Shown piece by piece: positions 35,344 through 43,521 of a stretch of DNA of 64,000 nucleotides. The notes beneath the pieces are model-generated. The model was given only the letters and a program-made list of their open reading frames with translations, was not told the origin of the DNA and did not search any database. Position 1 is the first letter of the stretch, and every line of letters starts with the position of its first letter. This DNA is from an uncultured Phascolarctobacterium sp. (GTDB taxonomy: Bacteria > Bacillota > Negativicutes > Acidaminococcales > Acidaminococcaceae), in NCBI GenBank assembly GCA_900544795.1, contig UQWM01000001.1:124001-188000 (forward strand). The letters run 5' to 3'. A program made the position numbers and the translations under genes.

Positions 35344-35913
35344 TCACCTCCTTTGCCGTAAAATATCGCTGCGATACCAGCTAGCCTTGCCCCGCACCAC
35401 ATAGCCGCCGGGCTTCATCTCGCTGCCCAAAGGCAGGTCGGGCAAGTACCACAGGTCCCAGCGCAGCTGCGGATCACCGCTGTGGGGTCCGTAGCCGTCA
35501 AACAAGGCCGCTTCGCAATGGGTCGTCACTGTCAGCACGCTGATCTCCAGGTCCAGACAGGCTGTCAACACCGCAATGGCCCGTGCCAGCGACTCTATCT
35601 GCATCACCGTCGGCGGCTCACTGCCAAAGTCGGTATCAGGGCCGCAGCCCGCCACCGCTCCGGCACAACAGCACAGGGCGATACCGATACTGCCAGTATT
35701 GCGGTGCCAGGTATGCTGCTTCGGTTCTAAAAAATCTTTGCAAGTCAGATACATCTCGCCGCCGGGCCCGATATTTAGATGATAATCGTCATAAACATCG
35801 TCGTAATGCCCCGCCGTCCAGTGCAGGTAGATCCTTTTAACGCTGCCTTTAGCACGCAGCGCCAGCGCCGCCAGTTCCTGGCCATTGATGGTCTTGGGGT
35901 TGACCTCGATCAT
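35344..35913 (-). CDS. Peptidoglycan recognition/N-acetylmuramoyl-L-alanine amidase-type protein
   Basis: 189 residues without signal peptide. IYLHWTAGHYDDVYDDYHLNIGPGGEMY contains the first zinc His and conserved Tyr-His of the amidase_2/PGRP fold; HTWHRNTGSIGIALCCCAGA and VTTHCEAALFDGYGPHSGDP hold the rest (GSIGIALC, second His). RWDLWYLPDLP closes the domain. It would cut the amide bond between MurNAc and L-Ala, as phage endolysins do. ATG 35913 lies 10 nt after AAAGGA; the GTG 35922 is too near that site. It heads the operon with DUF1659, DUF2922 and YvrJ, and lacks export signals, so a membrane partner such as YvrJ could release it (inference). Confidence 0.8.
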   Translation of the reverse strand: MIEVNPKTINGQELAALALRAKGSVKRIYLHWTAGHYDDVYDDYHLNIGPGGEMYLTCKDFLEPKQHTWHRNTGSIGIALCCCAGAVAGCGPDTDFGSEPPTVMQIESLARAIAVLTACLDLEISVLTVTTHCEAALFDGYGPHSGDPQLRWDLWYLPDLPLGSEMKPGGYVVRGKASWYRSDILRQRR

Positions 35914-35929
35914 TTTGCTCACGTCCTTT

Positions 35930-36028
35930 CACCCCTGTAGTCGGCATAAAAAGCAAAAAACGGAACCTGCCGAAAAAAAAAATTTACAGAGGTTCCGTTT
36001 AGCGGCCCTGCGAGCGACTACAGGGGTG
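35930..36028 (-). promoter_or_regulatory. Nested inverted repeat with terminator in the amidase-operon leader
   Basis: Outer arms CACCCCTGTAGTCG (35930-35943) and complement (36015-36028) are perfect over 14 bp. Inside is a second hairpin AACGGAACCT/AGGTTCCGTT (35969-35978 region with 35991-36000) that on the minus strand is followed by TTTTTTGC, i.e. an intrinsic terminator. The 3' outer arm runs straight into the AAAGGA of the amidase ribosome binding site. The layout fits a leader attenuator or translational switch. Confidence 0.7.
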
Positions 36029-36124
36029 AGCCATTCTTTTCTTTTTCTCTCTTTTTGCCTGTTTTTCTCTCTCTTTCTTTTCTGCCCCTTTTAAGTTCCT
36101 TCCTTATTCTAAAGGTCTTCTGCT

Positions 36125-36153
36125 TTTATACTACTAACGTACGTTAGCAATAA
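36125..36153 (-). promoter_or_regulatory. Promoter of the amidase operon with a palindromic operator in the spacer
   Basis: Minus strand TTATTG (36153-36148), exactly 17 nt, TATAAA (36130-36125). The 17-nt spacer is filled by the perfect palindrome CTAACGTACGTTAG (36134-36147), a site where a dimeric repressor would block polymerase. The leader is about 200 nt. Confidence 0.6.
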
Positions 36154-36395
36154 GAATATTCTAACCCAATCTTAACCAAACGCTACGTTTGCTCCCCTTG
36201 CTATCATATCCGGCGCGGCATCGAAAGACTGCTGTGCTGTCGGTAAAATTCCTGTTACGGCATTTGCTGACACTCCCACAGCACAGTTCACTGCCGGTTT
36301 TAAACGGTGCCCAGTAAATATAAGCTCACAAAAAAATAAAAAGCCCAGATGCTTAGCATCTGAGCTTTTATCTGTCATCTATTTTTGTCAGAACC
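36154..36395 (-). other. Gene-free stretch ending in the map terminator
   Basis: The terminator is at 36339-36369: CAGATGC/GCATCTG with an AAAAGC/GCTTTT extension, then TTTTTATTTTTT on the minus strand; it follows map. The remaining 36154-36335 contains a frame of 68 codons that begins inside the terminator and lacks a ribosome binding site; ACTGCTGTGCTGT and its near complement (36231 and 36288 regions) could form a hairpin. I see no supported gene. Confidence 0.6.
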
Positions 36396-37256
36396 TTAAT
36401 AGGTCAAAATCTCGTTACCGTTTTCGGTGATCAGCACCGTATGCTCCCATTGGGCGCTCATGCCGCCATCCTGGGTATAAACTGTCCAGTCGTTGGCAGC
36501 GTCCACATACACGTCACGCTTGCCTGTATTGATCATAGGCTCGATGGTAAAGATCATTCCCGGCACCAGCAGCATCCCGGTCTTGCGCTTGCCCACATGG
36601 CAGATAAAGGGCTCCTCGTGGAAATCAACGCCCACACCGTGGCCGCCAAATTCGGTAACGACGGAATAGCCGTGCTTATGGGCATAGCTGGAAACAGCCG
36701 CACCAATGTCGCCCACAAAACCCCAGGGCTGAGCAGCCTCCAGGCCGCGGCGCAAACATTCTTTAGTGATCGCTACCAGATCCTGCTTCTTTTTATCCAC
36801 CTTGCCGATCATAAACATACGGGAAGCGTCGGCATAATAACCGTTGTAAATGGTCGATACGTCCACATTGACAATATCGCCGCTTTTCAAAACATCCTGC
36901 TCTGACGGGATACCATGGCAGACCTGATCGTTGATCGAGGTACAGACGCTTTTAGGGAAGCCGCAGAAATTGAGCGGCGCAGGTATCGCACCACGACTCA
37001 CAGTATATTGATGCACGATAGTATTGACCTCTTCCGTGGTCATACCGGTCTTGATTTGCTTTTCCACTTCGTCCAGCACGGCCGTATTGATGGCGCAGGC
37101 CTCACGGATACCGGCGATCTGCTCCGGTGTTTTGATCATGGCGCGCTCTGGCACCTCGTGCCCCGCCCGGCGGTAGGTTTCGATTTTAGCGTCTATCTCC
37201 TGATGACAGTCAGCATAGGCCTTGCCGCTGCCGCACCAGCATAAATTATTTGTCAT
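36396..37256 (-). CDS. map: Methionine aminopeptidase type I with N-terminal SEC-C zinc motif
   Basis: 286 residues. The first 20 residues NNLCWCGSGKAYADCH form a SEC-C zinc-binding motif as in MetAP type Ic proteins of Firmicutes, which can tether the enzyme to the ribosome. The catalytic domain has the metal ligands (VNVDVSTIYNGYYADASR with two Asp, GHGVGVDFHEEP with His, Glu, and MIFTIEPMI, EHTVLITENGNE). It removes N-terminal Met from nascent proteins. ATG 37256 follows AAGGAGTAGAC. It is monocistronic. Confidence 0.93.
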   Translation of the reverse strand: MTNNLCWCGSGKAYADCHQEIDAKIETYRRAGHEVPERAMIKTPEQIAGIREACAINTAVLDEVEKQIKTGMTTEEVNTIVHQYTVSRGAIPAPLNFCGFPKSVCTSINDQVCHGIPSEQDVLKSGDIVNVDVSTIYNGYYADASRMFMIGKVDKKKQDLVAITKECLRRGLEAAQPWGFVGDIGAAVSSYAHKHGYSVVTEFGGHGVGVDFHEEPFICHVGKRKTGMLLVPGMIFTIEPMINTGKRDVYVDAANDWTVYTQDGGMSAQWEHTVLITENGNEILTY

Positions 37257-37379
37257 ATGTCTACTCCTTCATAGCAACTGATATTGTCATTATAACACAT
37301 CTGCCTAATTTTCTCATATCAAATTCAGGGTTTTTGTGATAAAATAGATTTAGTTTTTTGCGAAAGGAAGTAACCTCAC

Positions 37380-38039
37380 ATGGAAGCCTTATCCGGCAAT
37401 TTTATTGATTATATCCTGCATTTCGACCGCTACCTGCCCCTGGTCATGGAGCAATACGGCCATTGGATCTACGCAATTTTATTTACTATCGTCTTCTGCG
37501 AAACAGGCCTGGTCATCACCCCGTTTTTGCCCGGCGACTCACTGCTGTTTGCCTGCGGCGCCCTGGCAGCTACCAGCTCCGGCCTCGATCTTTCTACCCT
37601 GGTCATCATCTTTCTCGTTTCGGCCATTTTGGGCGACGCCTGCAACTATATGATCGGTGAAGAGTTCGGCCACCGAATACTGCGCAATTATCCCAAGCTC
37701 ATCAAGCCCGAGCATATCAAAAAAGCCGAAGATTTTTATGCCAAGCACGGCCATAAAGCCATCTTCCTGGCCCGCTTCGCGCCCATCGTGCGCACCCTGG
37801 CACCTTTTGTTGCCGGCATCGGCAATATGCACTACCGCACCTTTGCCGTCTACAACGTTACCGGCGCAATTACCTGGATCGTCCTTTTCGTCGGCGGCGG
37901 CTATATTTTTGGTAATATGCCCTGGGTCAAAAACAACTTCTCCCATGTTACTTTAGGCATCATCCTATTTTCGCTGCTGCCTATTTTTTACGAAACACAC
38001 CTTAAAGGCTGGATGGCCAAAGGACGCAAAAAGAAGTAA
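37380..38039 (+). CDS. DedA family membrane protein
   Basis: 219 residues with five to six hydrophobic segments. ILFTIVFCETGLVITPFLPGDSLLF is the DedA N-terminal motif (E---P--PGD), and HGHKAIFLARFAPIVRTLAPFVAGIGNM carries the conserved ARF-P--R-----AG. DedA proteins act in undecaprenyl phosphate or phospholipid flipping and membrane homeostasis. ATG 37380 follows GAAAGGAAG. It precedes the threonine aldolase gene by 14 bases, so the two may be one transcript. Confidence 0.93.
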   Translation: MEALSGNFIDYILHFDRYLPLVMEQYGHWIYAILFTIVFCETGLVITPFLPGDSLLFACGALAATSSGLDLSTLVIIFLVSAILGDACNYMIGEEFGHRILRNYPKLIKPEHIKKAEDFYAKHGHKAIFLARFAPIVRTLAPFVAGIGNMHYRTFAVYNVTGAITWIVLFVGGGYIFGNMPWVKNNFSHVTLGIILFSLLPIFYETHLKGWMAKGRKKK

Positions 38040-38053
38040 AGGAAGTGCGGACT

Positions 38054-39088
38054 ATGTATTATTTTACCAGCGACTATACCGAAGGCGGCACCCCCGAGAT
38101 CCTGGCGGCACTGTCGGCCACTAATTTTGAGCAGACCGGCGGCTATGGCATCGACCCTTACTGCGAAGCAGCGGCGCTGCTGATCAAAAAAGAATGCGGC
38201 CGCAGCGACATCGACGTCCACTTTATGGTGGGCGGCACCCAAACCAACCTTAACATCATCTGCGCGGCCCTGCGCCCCTTCCATGGGGTCTATGGCACCG
38301 TGCAGAGCCATATCAACACCCACGAAGCCGGGGCTATCGAGCGTACCGGCCACAAAGTGCTTGACCTGCCCACCACCGACGGCAAAATAACTGCTGCCAT
38401 GGTACGCGAGCAGCACGAGCTGTACCTTAACGACCCCAGCCGCGAGCACCTGGTGCAGCCTAAAATGGTCTACATCTCCCAGCCTACCGAGATCGGGTCC
38501 CTGTACCATAAGGCCGAGCTGGAAGAACTATACGCCGTCTGCCAGCAGTACGGCCTGTACCTGTTTATCGACGGCGCCCGTTTAGGCTATGGCCTGACGG
38601 CACCCGACAACGACCTGACAATGGCCGACATCACTAATAACTGCGATGTGTTCTGCATCGGCGGCACCAAATGCGGCGCTCTTTTTGGCGAAGCAGCCGT
38701 CATCGTCAACCCAGCCATCAAGCCCGACTTCCGCACCATTATGAAGCAGGGCGGCGCCGTGCTGGCCAAAGGACGTTTGCTGGGATTGCAGTTTGAAGCC
38801 CTATTTACCGATGGGCTGTATTACAAGATCTGCCGCCACGGCATCAAGCTGGCCATGCAAATCAAAGCAGCCGTGCAGGAACGGGGCCTGGAATTCCTTA
38901 CCGATTCCACCACCAACCAGCAATTCATCATCTTCCCCCAGGCCATGTACGATGAGCTGAGCAAGCACTTCGTTTTGGCACCCTGGGAAAAAATGAGTGG
39001 CGACCGTATCGCAGCCCGCATTTGTACCAGTTGGGCTACCGACGCTTCCCAGGTCGACAAGCTGTGCCAATTGATCAGACAGTTATAA
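38054..39088 (+). CDS. Low-specificity threonine aldolase family (PLP) enzyme
   Basis: 344 residues of fold type I PLP enzymes. MYYFTSDYTEGGTPEILAAL is the usual start; VGGTQTNLNIICAAL near 57 and LFIDGARLGYGL near 170 are family motifs, and FCIGGTKCGALFGEA near 202 holds the PLP-lysine. It cleaves L-threonine or allo-threonine to glycine and acetaldehyde. The Shine-Dalgarno GGAAG is about 10 nt before ATG 38054; a GTG at 38045 overlaps it. A terminator follows. Confidence 0.9.
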   Translation: MYYFTSDYTEGGTPEILAALSATNFEQTGGYGIDPYCEAAALLIKKECGRSDIDVHFMVGGTQTNLNIICAALRPFHGVYGTVQSHINTHEAGAIERTGHKVLDLPTTDGKITAAMVREQHELYLNDPSREHLVQPKMVYISQPTEIGSLYHKAELEELYAVCQQYGLYLFIDGARLGYGLTAPDNDLTMADITNNCDVFCIGGTKCGALFGEAAVIVNPAIKPDFRTIMKQGGAVLAKGRLLGLQFEALFTDGLYYKICRHGIKLAMQIKAAVQERGLEFLTDSTTNQQFIIFPQAMYDELSKHFVLAPWEKMSGDRIAARICTSWATDASQVDKLCQLIRQL

Positions 39089-39108
39089 AAAAATACAACC
39101 GACAAACA

Positions 39109-39146
39109 AAACCCTTACAACACTAGTGCTGTAAGGGTTTATTTTT
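39109..39146 (+). terminator. Terminator after the threonine aldolase gene
   Basis: 11-bp stem AAACCCTTACA with its complement (39109-39119, 39130-39140) followed by ATTTTTG. Confidence 0.82.
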
Positions 39147-39150
39147 GCGT

Positions 39151-41280
39151 TTATTCACTTTCCGCTTTGGTGATCTGCGACATAAAGGGCTCGTTTTCAA
39201 GTTCAGCGCTATAGATGACGCAGTTATTTTTACCACGTTTCTTCGCTTCGTACAAAGCCTTATCAGCCTTACACAGCAGTGTTTCCTCATCCCTGCCGTC
39301 AGCAGGGTAAAAGGCTACGCCCACCGAAACGGACAGGGGCACCTGTACATCGGCTTCATGGCCCACTTTTTTGATAGCATGACGCAAATCATCAGCCTTC
39401 ATCAGAGGCAGCTCCTGGTCTTTGATATTACGCATAATGATCAAAAATTCGTCGCCGCCAATACGGCAAATAATATCGTCGCTGCGGAACTGTTTATTGA
39501 TCTCACCGGCGATACGGCACAAAACCTCGTCACCGAAAAGATGGCCGTGCCTGTCGTTGACCATTTTAAAATTATCTACGTCCAAAAACATCACTGCGGC
39601 CTTTTCCTGTGAAAGCTCGTCCAGCATTTCCCACAGCCGCCGCTGACCGTAAGCACGGTTGCCCAGCTGCGTCAGCGTGTCGCTTTCAGCCTGCTTTTTC
39701 CACTGTCCTATCTCACGCTTCATTTTGTCGATACTGAACAAACGGCCGACTAAACTCAGCATCACGCCCGAGCGCTCCCAATCCCAGATGGAATTGACGT
39801 GCAAGCGGTACCACCGTTCCTCACCCAGTTTATTGATCAGCCGCACGTCCCTGATATAGCCGGGATTGTTTTCACTCAAAGTACTGTGCAGACTCTGCAG
39901 CATTGCCAGATCCTGCCTTACGATATGCACATCGTTACTTAAATACGCACGGGCATTATTGATAAGGCACTCTTCTCCAAAAGTATTTTTATATTCGTCC
40001 GAAAAGGTGATCGTATCCTTGCTGACGTCGAAATCAAAAAAGATATCGCCGCTCATGGCAAACAACGCCTTCTGTTTTTCGCGTTCCAATTCCAGCAGCC
40101 GTGCGATCCGGCTGTTTTTATCCATATCACAGCTGTAGCATTTTTTACCGTTCAGCCGCTCCAGGTGCGGATGCTGATAATGATAGACCACTGCGGGCAG
40201 TCCGTCGTCCGACTGCAGGATATCCGGCAGGATCGGCGCTATCTTTAAAAAACACTGCAGCAGCTCGGGATTGAACATACCGCACTTACCCGCTTCGATC
40301 ATCTGCACCGATTCCTCGTGGGAAAAAGCGCCTTTGTAGCAGCGCACGCTGGTAAGGGCGTCATAACAGTCAGCCAGAGAAAATATCTGGGCGTAGATGG
40401 GTATCTCTTTGCCGATCAAACCGTCGGGATAACCGCTGCCGTCCCATTTTTCGTGGTGCCAACGACAGATATTGTAATGATAACGGTATTGTTCCTGATT
40501 TTGCTTTAAGCTGTCGATACTCTCTAAAATATCGCAGCCGTACAAAGTGTGCTCCTTCATAACGGCAAACTCGTCTTCCGTAAGCTTGCCCGGCTTATTC
40601 AAAATATAATCGGGAATAGCGATCTTACCAATATCGTGCAGGGCTGCCGCCATGGAAATATCTTCGATAGTCTTATCCGGCAGTCTGTATTCTGGGCTTT
40701 GCCGACCCATCTCCTTCAGCATGATCTTGGTCAGCTGGCGGATGCGCTGGACGTGCTGGCCCGACTCGCAGTCGCGGAACTCGACGATAGTGCTTAAGGT
40801 ATCGATCATAGCCACGTTAAAGTTACGCAGCTGCTCGTTCTGCTTCTCGATCTTGTTAATCTGCTCCTGTACCAGCTTCTCCAGCTTATAACGGTAGCGG
40901 TACAGCTCGATGATATTATTTACGCGCTGACAAATATTATCAGGGTTGAATGGTTTTAAAATAACGTCGACTACGCCTAAGCGGAAGCCCTTCGAGATCT
41001 CGTCATTAGACGATTCGGCGGTGATCAGGAAAATAGGCGTCTTTTCAGTCAGCCCTTTAGCGTTCATGATCTCCAAAGCTTCCAGCCCGTTCATCACAGG
41101 CATCACGATATCCATCAAAACGATGGCGATCTCGTCATGATATTTCTCCATCAATTCGACCGAAGTTTTGCCATTATCTGCTTCTAATATTTCATAATCG
41201 CCTGCGAAAAGCTCGCACAGTATCGCCCGGTTGAGCTCCACATCATCGACGATCAGAATTTTATCTTTTTGTCTTTCCAA
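39151..41280 (-). CDS. Response regulator with HD-GYP and GGDEF domains (c-di-GMP turnover)
   Basis: 709 residues. REC domain (1-125: ILIVDDVELNRAIL, phospho-Asp in VLMDIVMPVMNG, KPF near 110); HD-GYP phosphodiesterase (about 155-340: AAALHDIGKIAIPDYILNKPG and WHHEKWDGSGYPDG, both motifs intact); a PAS-like segment (about 395-515); and GGDEF (about 540-690) with LTQLGNRAYGQRR, FLDVDNFKMVNDRHGHLFGD and RIGGDEF intact, so both synthesis and hydrolysis of c-di-GMP look possible. AAAGGAGG precedes a TTG start by 9 nt. The partner kinase is not adjacent. With a c-di-GMP riboswitch at 16.2 kb the window holds both writer and reader. Confidence 0.93.
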   Translation of the reverse strand: MERQKDKILIVDDVELNRAILCELFAGDYEILEADNGKTSVELMEKYHDEIAIVLMDIVMPVMNGLEALEIMNAKGLTEKTPIFLITAESSNDEISKGFRLGVVDVILKPFNPDNICQRVNNIIELYRYRYKLEKLVQEQINKIEKQNEQLRNFNVAMIDTLSTIVEFRDCESGQHVQRIRQLTKIMLKEMGRQSPEYRLPDKTIEDISMAAALHDIGKIAIPDYILNKPGKLTEDEFAVMKEHTLYGCDILESIDSLKQNQEQYRYHYNICRWHHEKWDGSGYPDGLIGKEIPIYAQIFSLADCYDALTSVRCYKGAFSHEESVQMIEAGKCGMFNPELLQCFLKIAPILPDILQSDDGLPAVVYHYQHPHLERLNGKKCYSCDMDKNSRIARLLELEREKQKALFAMSGDIFFDFDVSKDTITFSDEYKNTFGEECLINNARAYLSNDVHIVRQDLAMLQSLHSTLSENNPGYIRDVRLINKLGEERWYRLHVNSIWDWERSGVMLSLVGRLFSIDKMKREIGQWKKQAESDTLTQLGNRAYGQRRLWEMLDELSQEKAAVMFLDVDNFKMVNDRHGHLFGDEVLCRIAGEINKQFRSDDIICRIGGDEFLIIMRNIKDQELPLMKADDLRHAIKKVGHEADVQVPLSVSVGVAFYPADGRDEETLLCKADKALYEAKKRGKNNCVIYSAELENEPFMSQITKAESE

Positions 41281-41426
41281 GCTTACGTGCCTCCTTTGGG
41301 GGCAGCCGACCTAACAGTTAGCCTGGCCGAACTGTAAAATCACTAACATTTTATATAATACTATATGTAATATTATATTATTTTTTACAGTTTAGACAAT
41401 AAAAAATTCTTAATGCAAATAAGGCA

Positions 41427-42626
41427 TCAGTGTTTTCTTAATGATTTTTGTAAATCACGCACCTGCTGCTGCCACTCTTCGCGATAGGCACCGCCGCCCT
41501 GGGCAAAGCTTTGCGAGCCTCCGCCCTTGCCGCCGAACAGCTCTCCTGCCAGCTGGCAAAGCACCCGGCAATCAGCCCCGGTTCCACTGCCGCAGCCCAG
41601 CACATAATTCACCCGCTCACCGCTGCGGTAGACTACGGCGGCTACAGTCCGTTCACCCGCCAGCAATTTGTTCAGCAGCAGCTTGGCATCGGCAGCGCTG
41701 CAATCCTCCTGCGCCACCGCTACATATTTTATGCCATCCTCGTCCGTATCAGCCTGCGCCAAAATCTGCGGCGCCAATAGTTCGTACAGTCTGGCAGTCT
41801 GCACTTTCAGCCGTTCGCCCTGAGCGGCCAGCTCTTCCTGCAATTTGCTGATTCCCTGAGGCACGTTTTCCGGCTTCATCGACAGCAAATGCCCCGCCTG
41901 CCAAATATACTCATTCTTGCTGCGCGCGTCCTCCAGCGCCCAGCGGCCACACAAAAATTCTACCCGGCTGCCGTCCTTATGGTGATAGTAGCGGTTGATG
42001 CGCACCAATCCCACCATCCCCGTGCGGGTAGGATGCGTGCCGCAGCAGGTGCAAATATCGCCGCCCTCAACGGTCACGATACGCAGCGTGCCCGTCAGCT
42101 TTTCATTCTTTTTACGCATCACCAGCTGGGGCAATGCCGTATGGGGCAGATAGCTGACAGTGATCGGCTTGTCCTCCCAAATTTCTTCGTTCGTATAATC
42201 CTCGGCTCGGGCCAGCTCGGCCGCCGTCAGTTCTTTGTCCAGGTCGATAGTCACCAGCCGCTCACCCATATGAAAACCCACGTTATTAGCGCCAAACAGT
42301 TTCCACACCGCGTGGGAAAGAATGTGCTCACCGGCATGCTGCTGCATATGGTCCAACCGGGCTTGCCAGTCCAGCACCGCCTCCACCTGCGCACCTACGT
42401 CCAGCGGTTGCTCGCAGTAGTGGATAACGTCGCCGTCACGTTCGGCAGCATAAGTCATTTTTGTGCCGCCCAAGGTGCCACGGTCACTCAGCTGGCCCCC
42501 TCCTTCAGGAAAAAACACCGTCCTGTCCAGCACCACGGCAAAGCCCTTTTTAGCTTCAGTGCAGCTCTTTACCGTCGCCGTGCAGCTGCGCAGCAGCGAA
42601 TCCTGCTCATATAATTTTTCCGTCAT
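41427..42626 (-). CDS. Alanyl-tRNA editing protein AlaX, long form with DHHA1 domain
   Basis: About 399 residues. N-terminal AlaRS-like OB/editing domain with RTVFFPEGGGQLSDRG, then HMQQHAGEHILSH (HxxxH zinc pair) and CTCCGTHPTRTG (Cys/His zinc pair); the C-terminal DHHA1 domain ends with FGGKGGGSQSFAQGGG. It is a free-standing editing protein that removes Ser or Gly from tRNA-Ala. GAGGGG lies 7 nt before ATG 42626. It has no aminoacylation domain. Confidence 0.92.
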   Translation of the reverse strand: MTEKLYEQDSLLRSCTATVKSCTEAKKGFAVVLDRTVFFPEGGGQLSDRGTLGGTKMTYAAERDGDVIHYCEQPLDVGAQVEAVLDWQARLDHMQQHAGEHILSHAVWKLFGANNVGFHMGERLVTIDLDKELTAAELARAEDYTNEEIWEDKPITVSYLPHTALPQLVMRKKNEKLTGTLRIVTVEGGDICTCCGTHPTRTGMVGLVRINRYYHHKDGSRVEFLCGRWALEDARSKNEYIWQAGHLLSMKPENVPQGISKLQEELAAQGERLKVQTARLYELLAPQILAQADTDEDGIKYVAVAQEDCSAADAKLLLNKLLAGERTVAAVVYRSGERVNYVLGCGSGTGADCRVLCQLAGELFGGKGGGSQSFAQGGGAYREEWQQQVRDLQKSLRKH

Positions 42627-42788
42627 TTTAAAACCCCTCACTAAAACAAATTTATATTTTTATTATAACACCGCTGCCGCCAACGGTTAAGCCCTCTTAG
42701 CTAATGTTTTCTTTAACCTATACTTTGTGTTATAATGTGAACATTATTGAAAGATAATTTGTTCACAGAAATACCAAAGGAGCAAGCA

Positions 42789-43442
42789 ATGTATAAATAT
42801 ATCCTCTTCGATTTAGACGGCACCCTCACCGACTCTGCCCCCGGCATCATCCGCTGCGTACAGTACGCCCTGGAAAAATGCGGCAAAGGCAGCTGGGACG
42901 CCGCCGACCTGTTTCGCTTCATCGGCCCGCCGCTGACAGAATCTTTCCAAAAATTCTGCGGTATGACCGCCGCAGAAGCCGACACCGGTCTTGAATATTA
43001 CCGCGAGCGCTTTGCCCGCGTCGGTATGTACGAAAACTCAGTCTATGGCGGTGTGCCAGAATTGCTGCAAACCCTGCGGCAGGCAAATAAAACCCTTGCT
43101 GTCGCTACCAGCAAGCCGCAGCTTTATGCCGAAAAGATCCTGGAACATTTTGGCCTCGCCAACTATTTCGTTACCATTGCCGGCCCCGGCTTCAACGGCG
43201 AACTGCCCACCAAGGCCGACGTTATCACCGAAGTACTGAGCCGCCTGGACGTAGCAGGCAGCGCCAAAGCCAGCGCCGTCATGCTGGGTGACCGCGAGCA
43301 CGACGCCATCGGTGCCCAGCAAAACGGTATCGAAGTTTTCGGCGCCGGCTATGGCTACAGCGCACCCGGCGAACTGGCAGCGGCAGGCATCAGCAAAATA
43401 GCCGCCCAACCAACAGATTTTGCCAGATTTTTATTAAAATAA
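42789..43442 (+). CDS. HAD-superfamily hydrolase, phosphoglycolate-phosphatase-like
   Basis: 217 residues, starting MYKYILFDLDGTLTDSAPGI with motif I DxDGT (residues 8-12). Motif II T in VATSKPQ near 111, motif III Lys near 144 and motif IV VMLGDREHDAIGA near 165 are in order, with a four-helix cap (15-80). Substrates of this subgroup include phosphoglycolate, nucleotides and pyrophosphate; not determinable here. AAGGAG is 6 nt before ATG 42789. Confidence 0.88.
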   Translation: MYKYILFDLDGTLTDSAPGIIRCVQYALEKCGKGSWDAADLFRFIGPPLTESFQKFCGMTAAEADTGLEYYRERFARVGMYENSVYGGVPELLQTLRQANKTLAVATSKPQLYAEKILEHFGLANYFVTIAGPGFNGELPTKADVITEVLSRLDVAGSAKASAVMLGDREHDAIGAQQNGIEVFGAGYGYSAPGELAAAGISKIAAQPTDFARFLLK

Positions 43443-43455
43443 ACCACTAAACACC

Positions 43456-43487
43456 AACAGCCCGACGCAAATGCGTCGGGCTGTTTT
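43456..43487 (+). terminator. Terminator after the HAD gene
   Basis: 14-bp stem AACAGCCCGACGCA with its complement (43456-43469, 43472-43485), AA loop and TTTT. Confidence 0.85.
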
Positions 43488-43521
43488 ATCATTACTTTAA
43501 ATTTTGATTTTTAATCCAGGC

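Noticed and set aside
36172..36378. 68-codon minus-strand frame
   Set aside because: Its start lies within the terminator of map and there is no ribosome binding site.
41311..41321. Palindrome CTAACAGTTAG before the c-di-GMP gene
   Set aside because: Only 11 bp with a one-base centre, and not placed on a promoter; could be chance, although the half-site resembles that at 36134.
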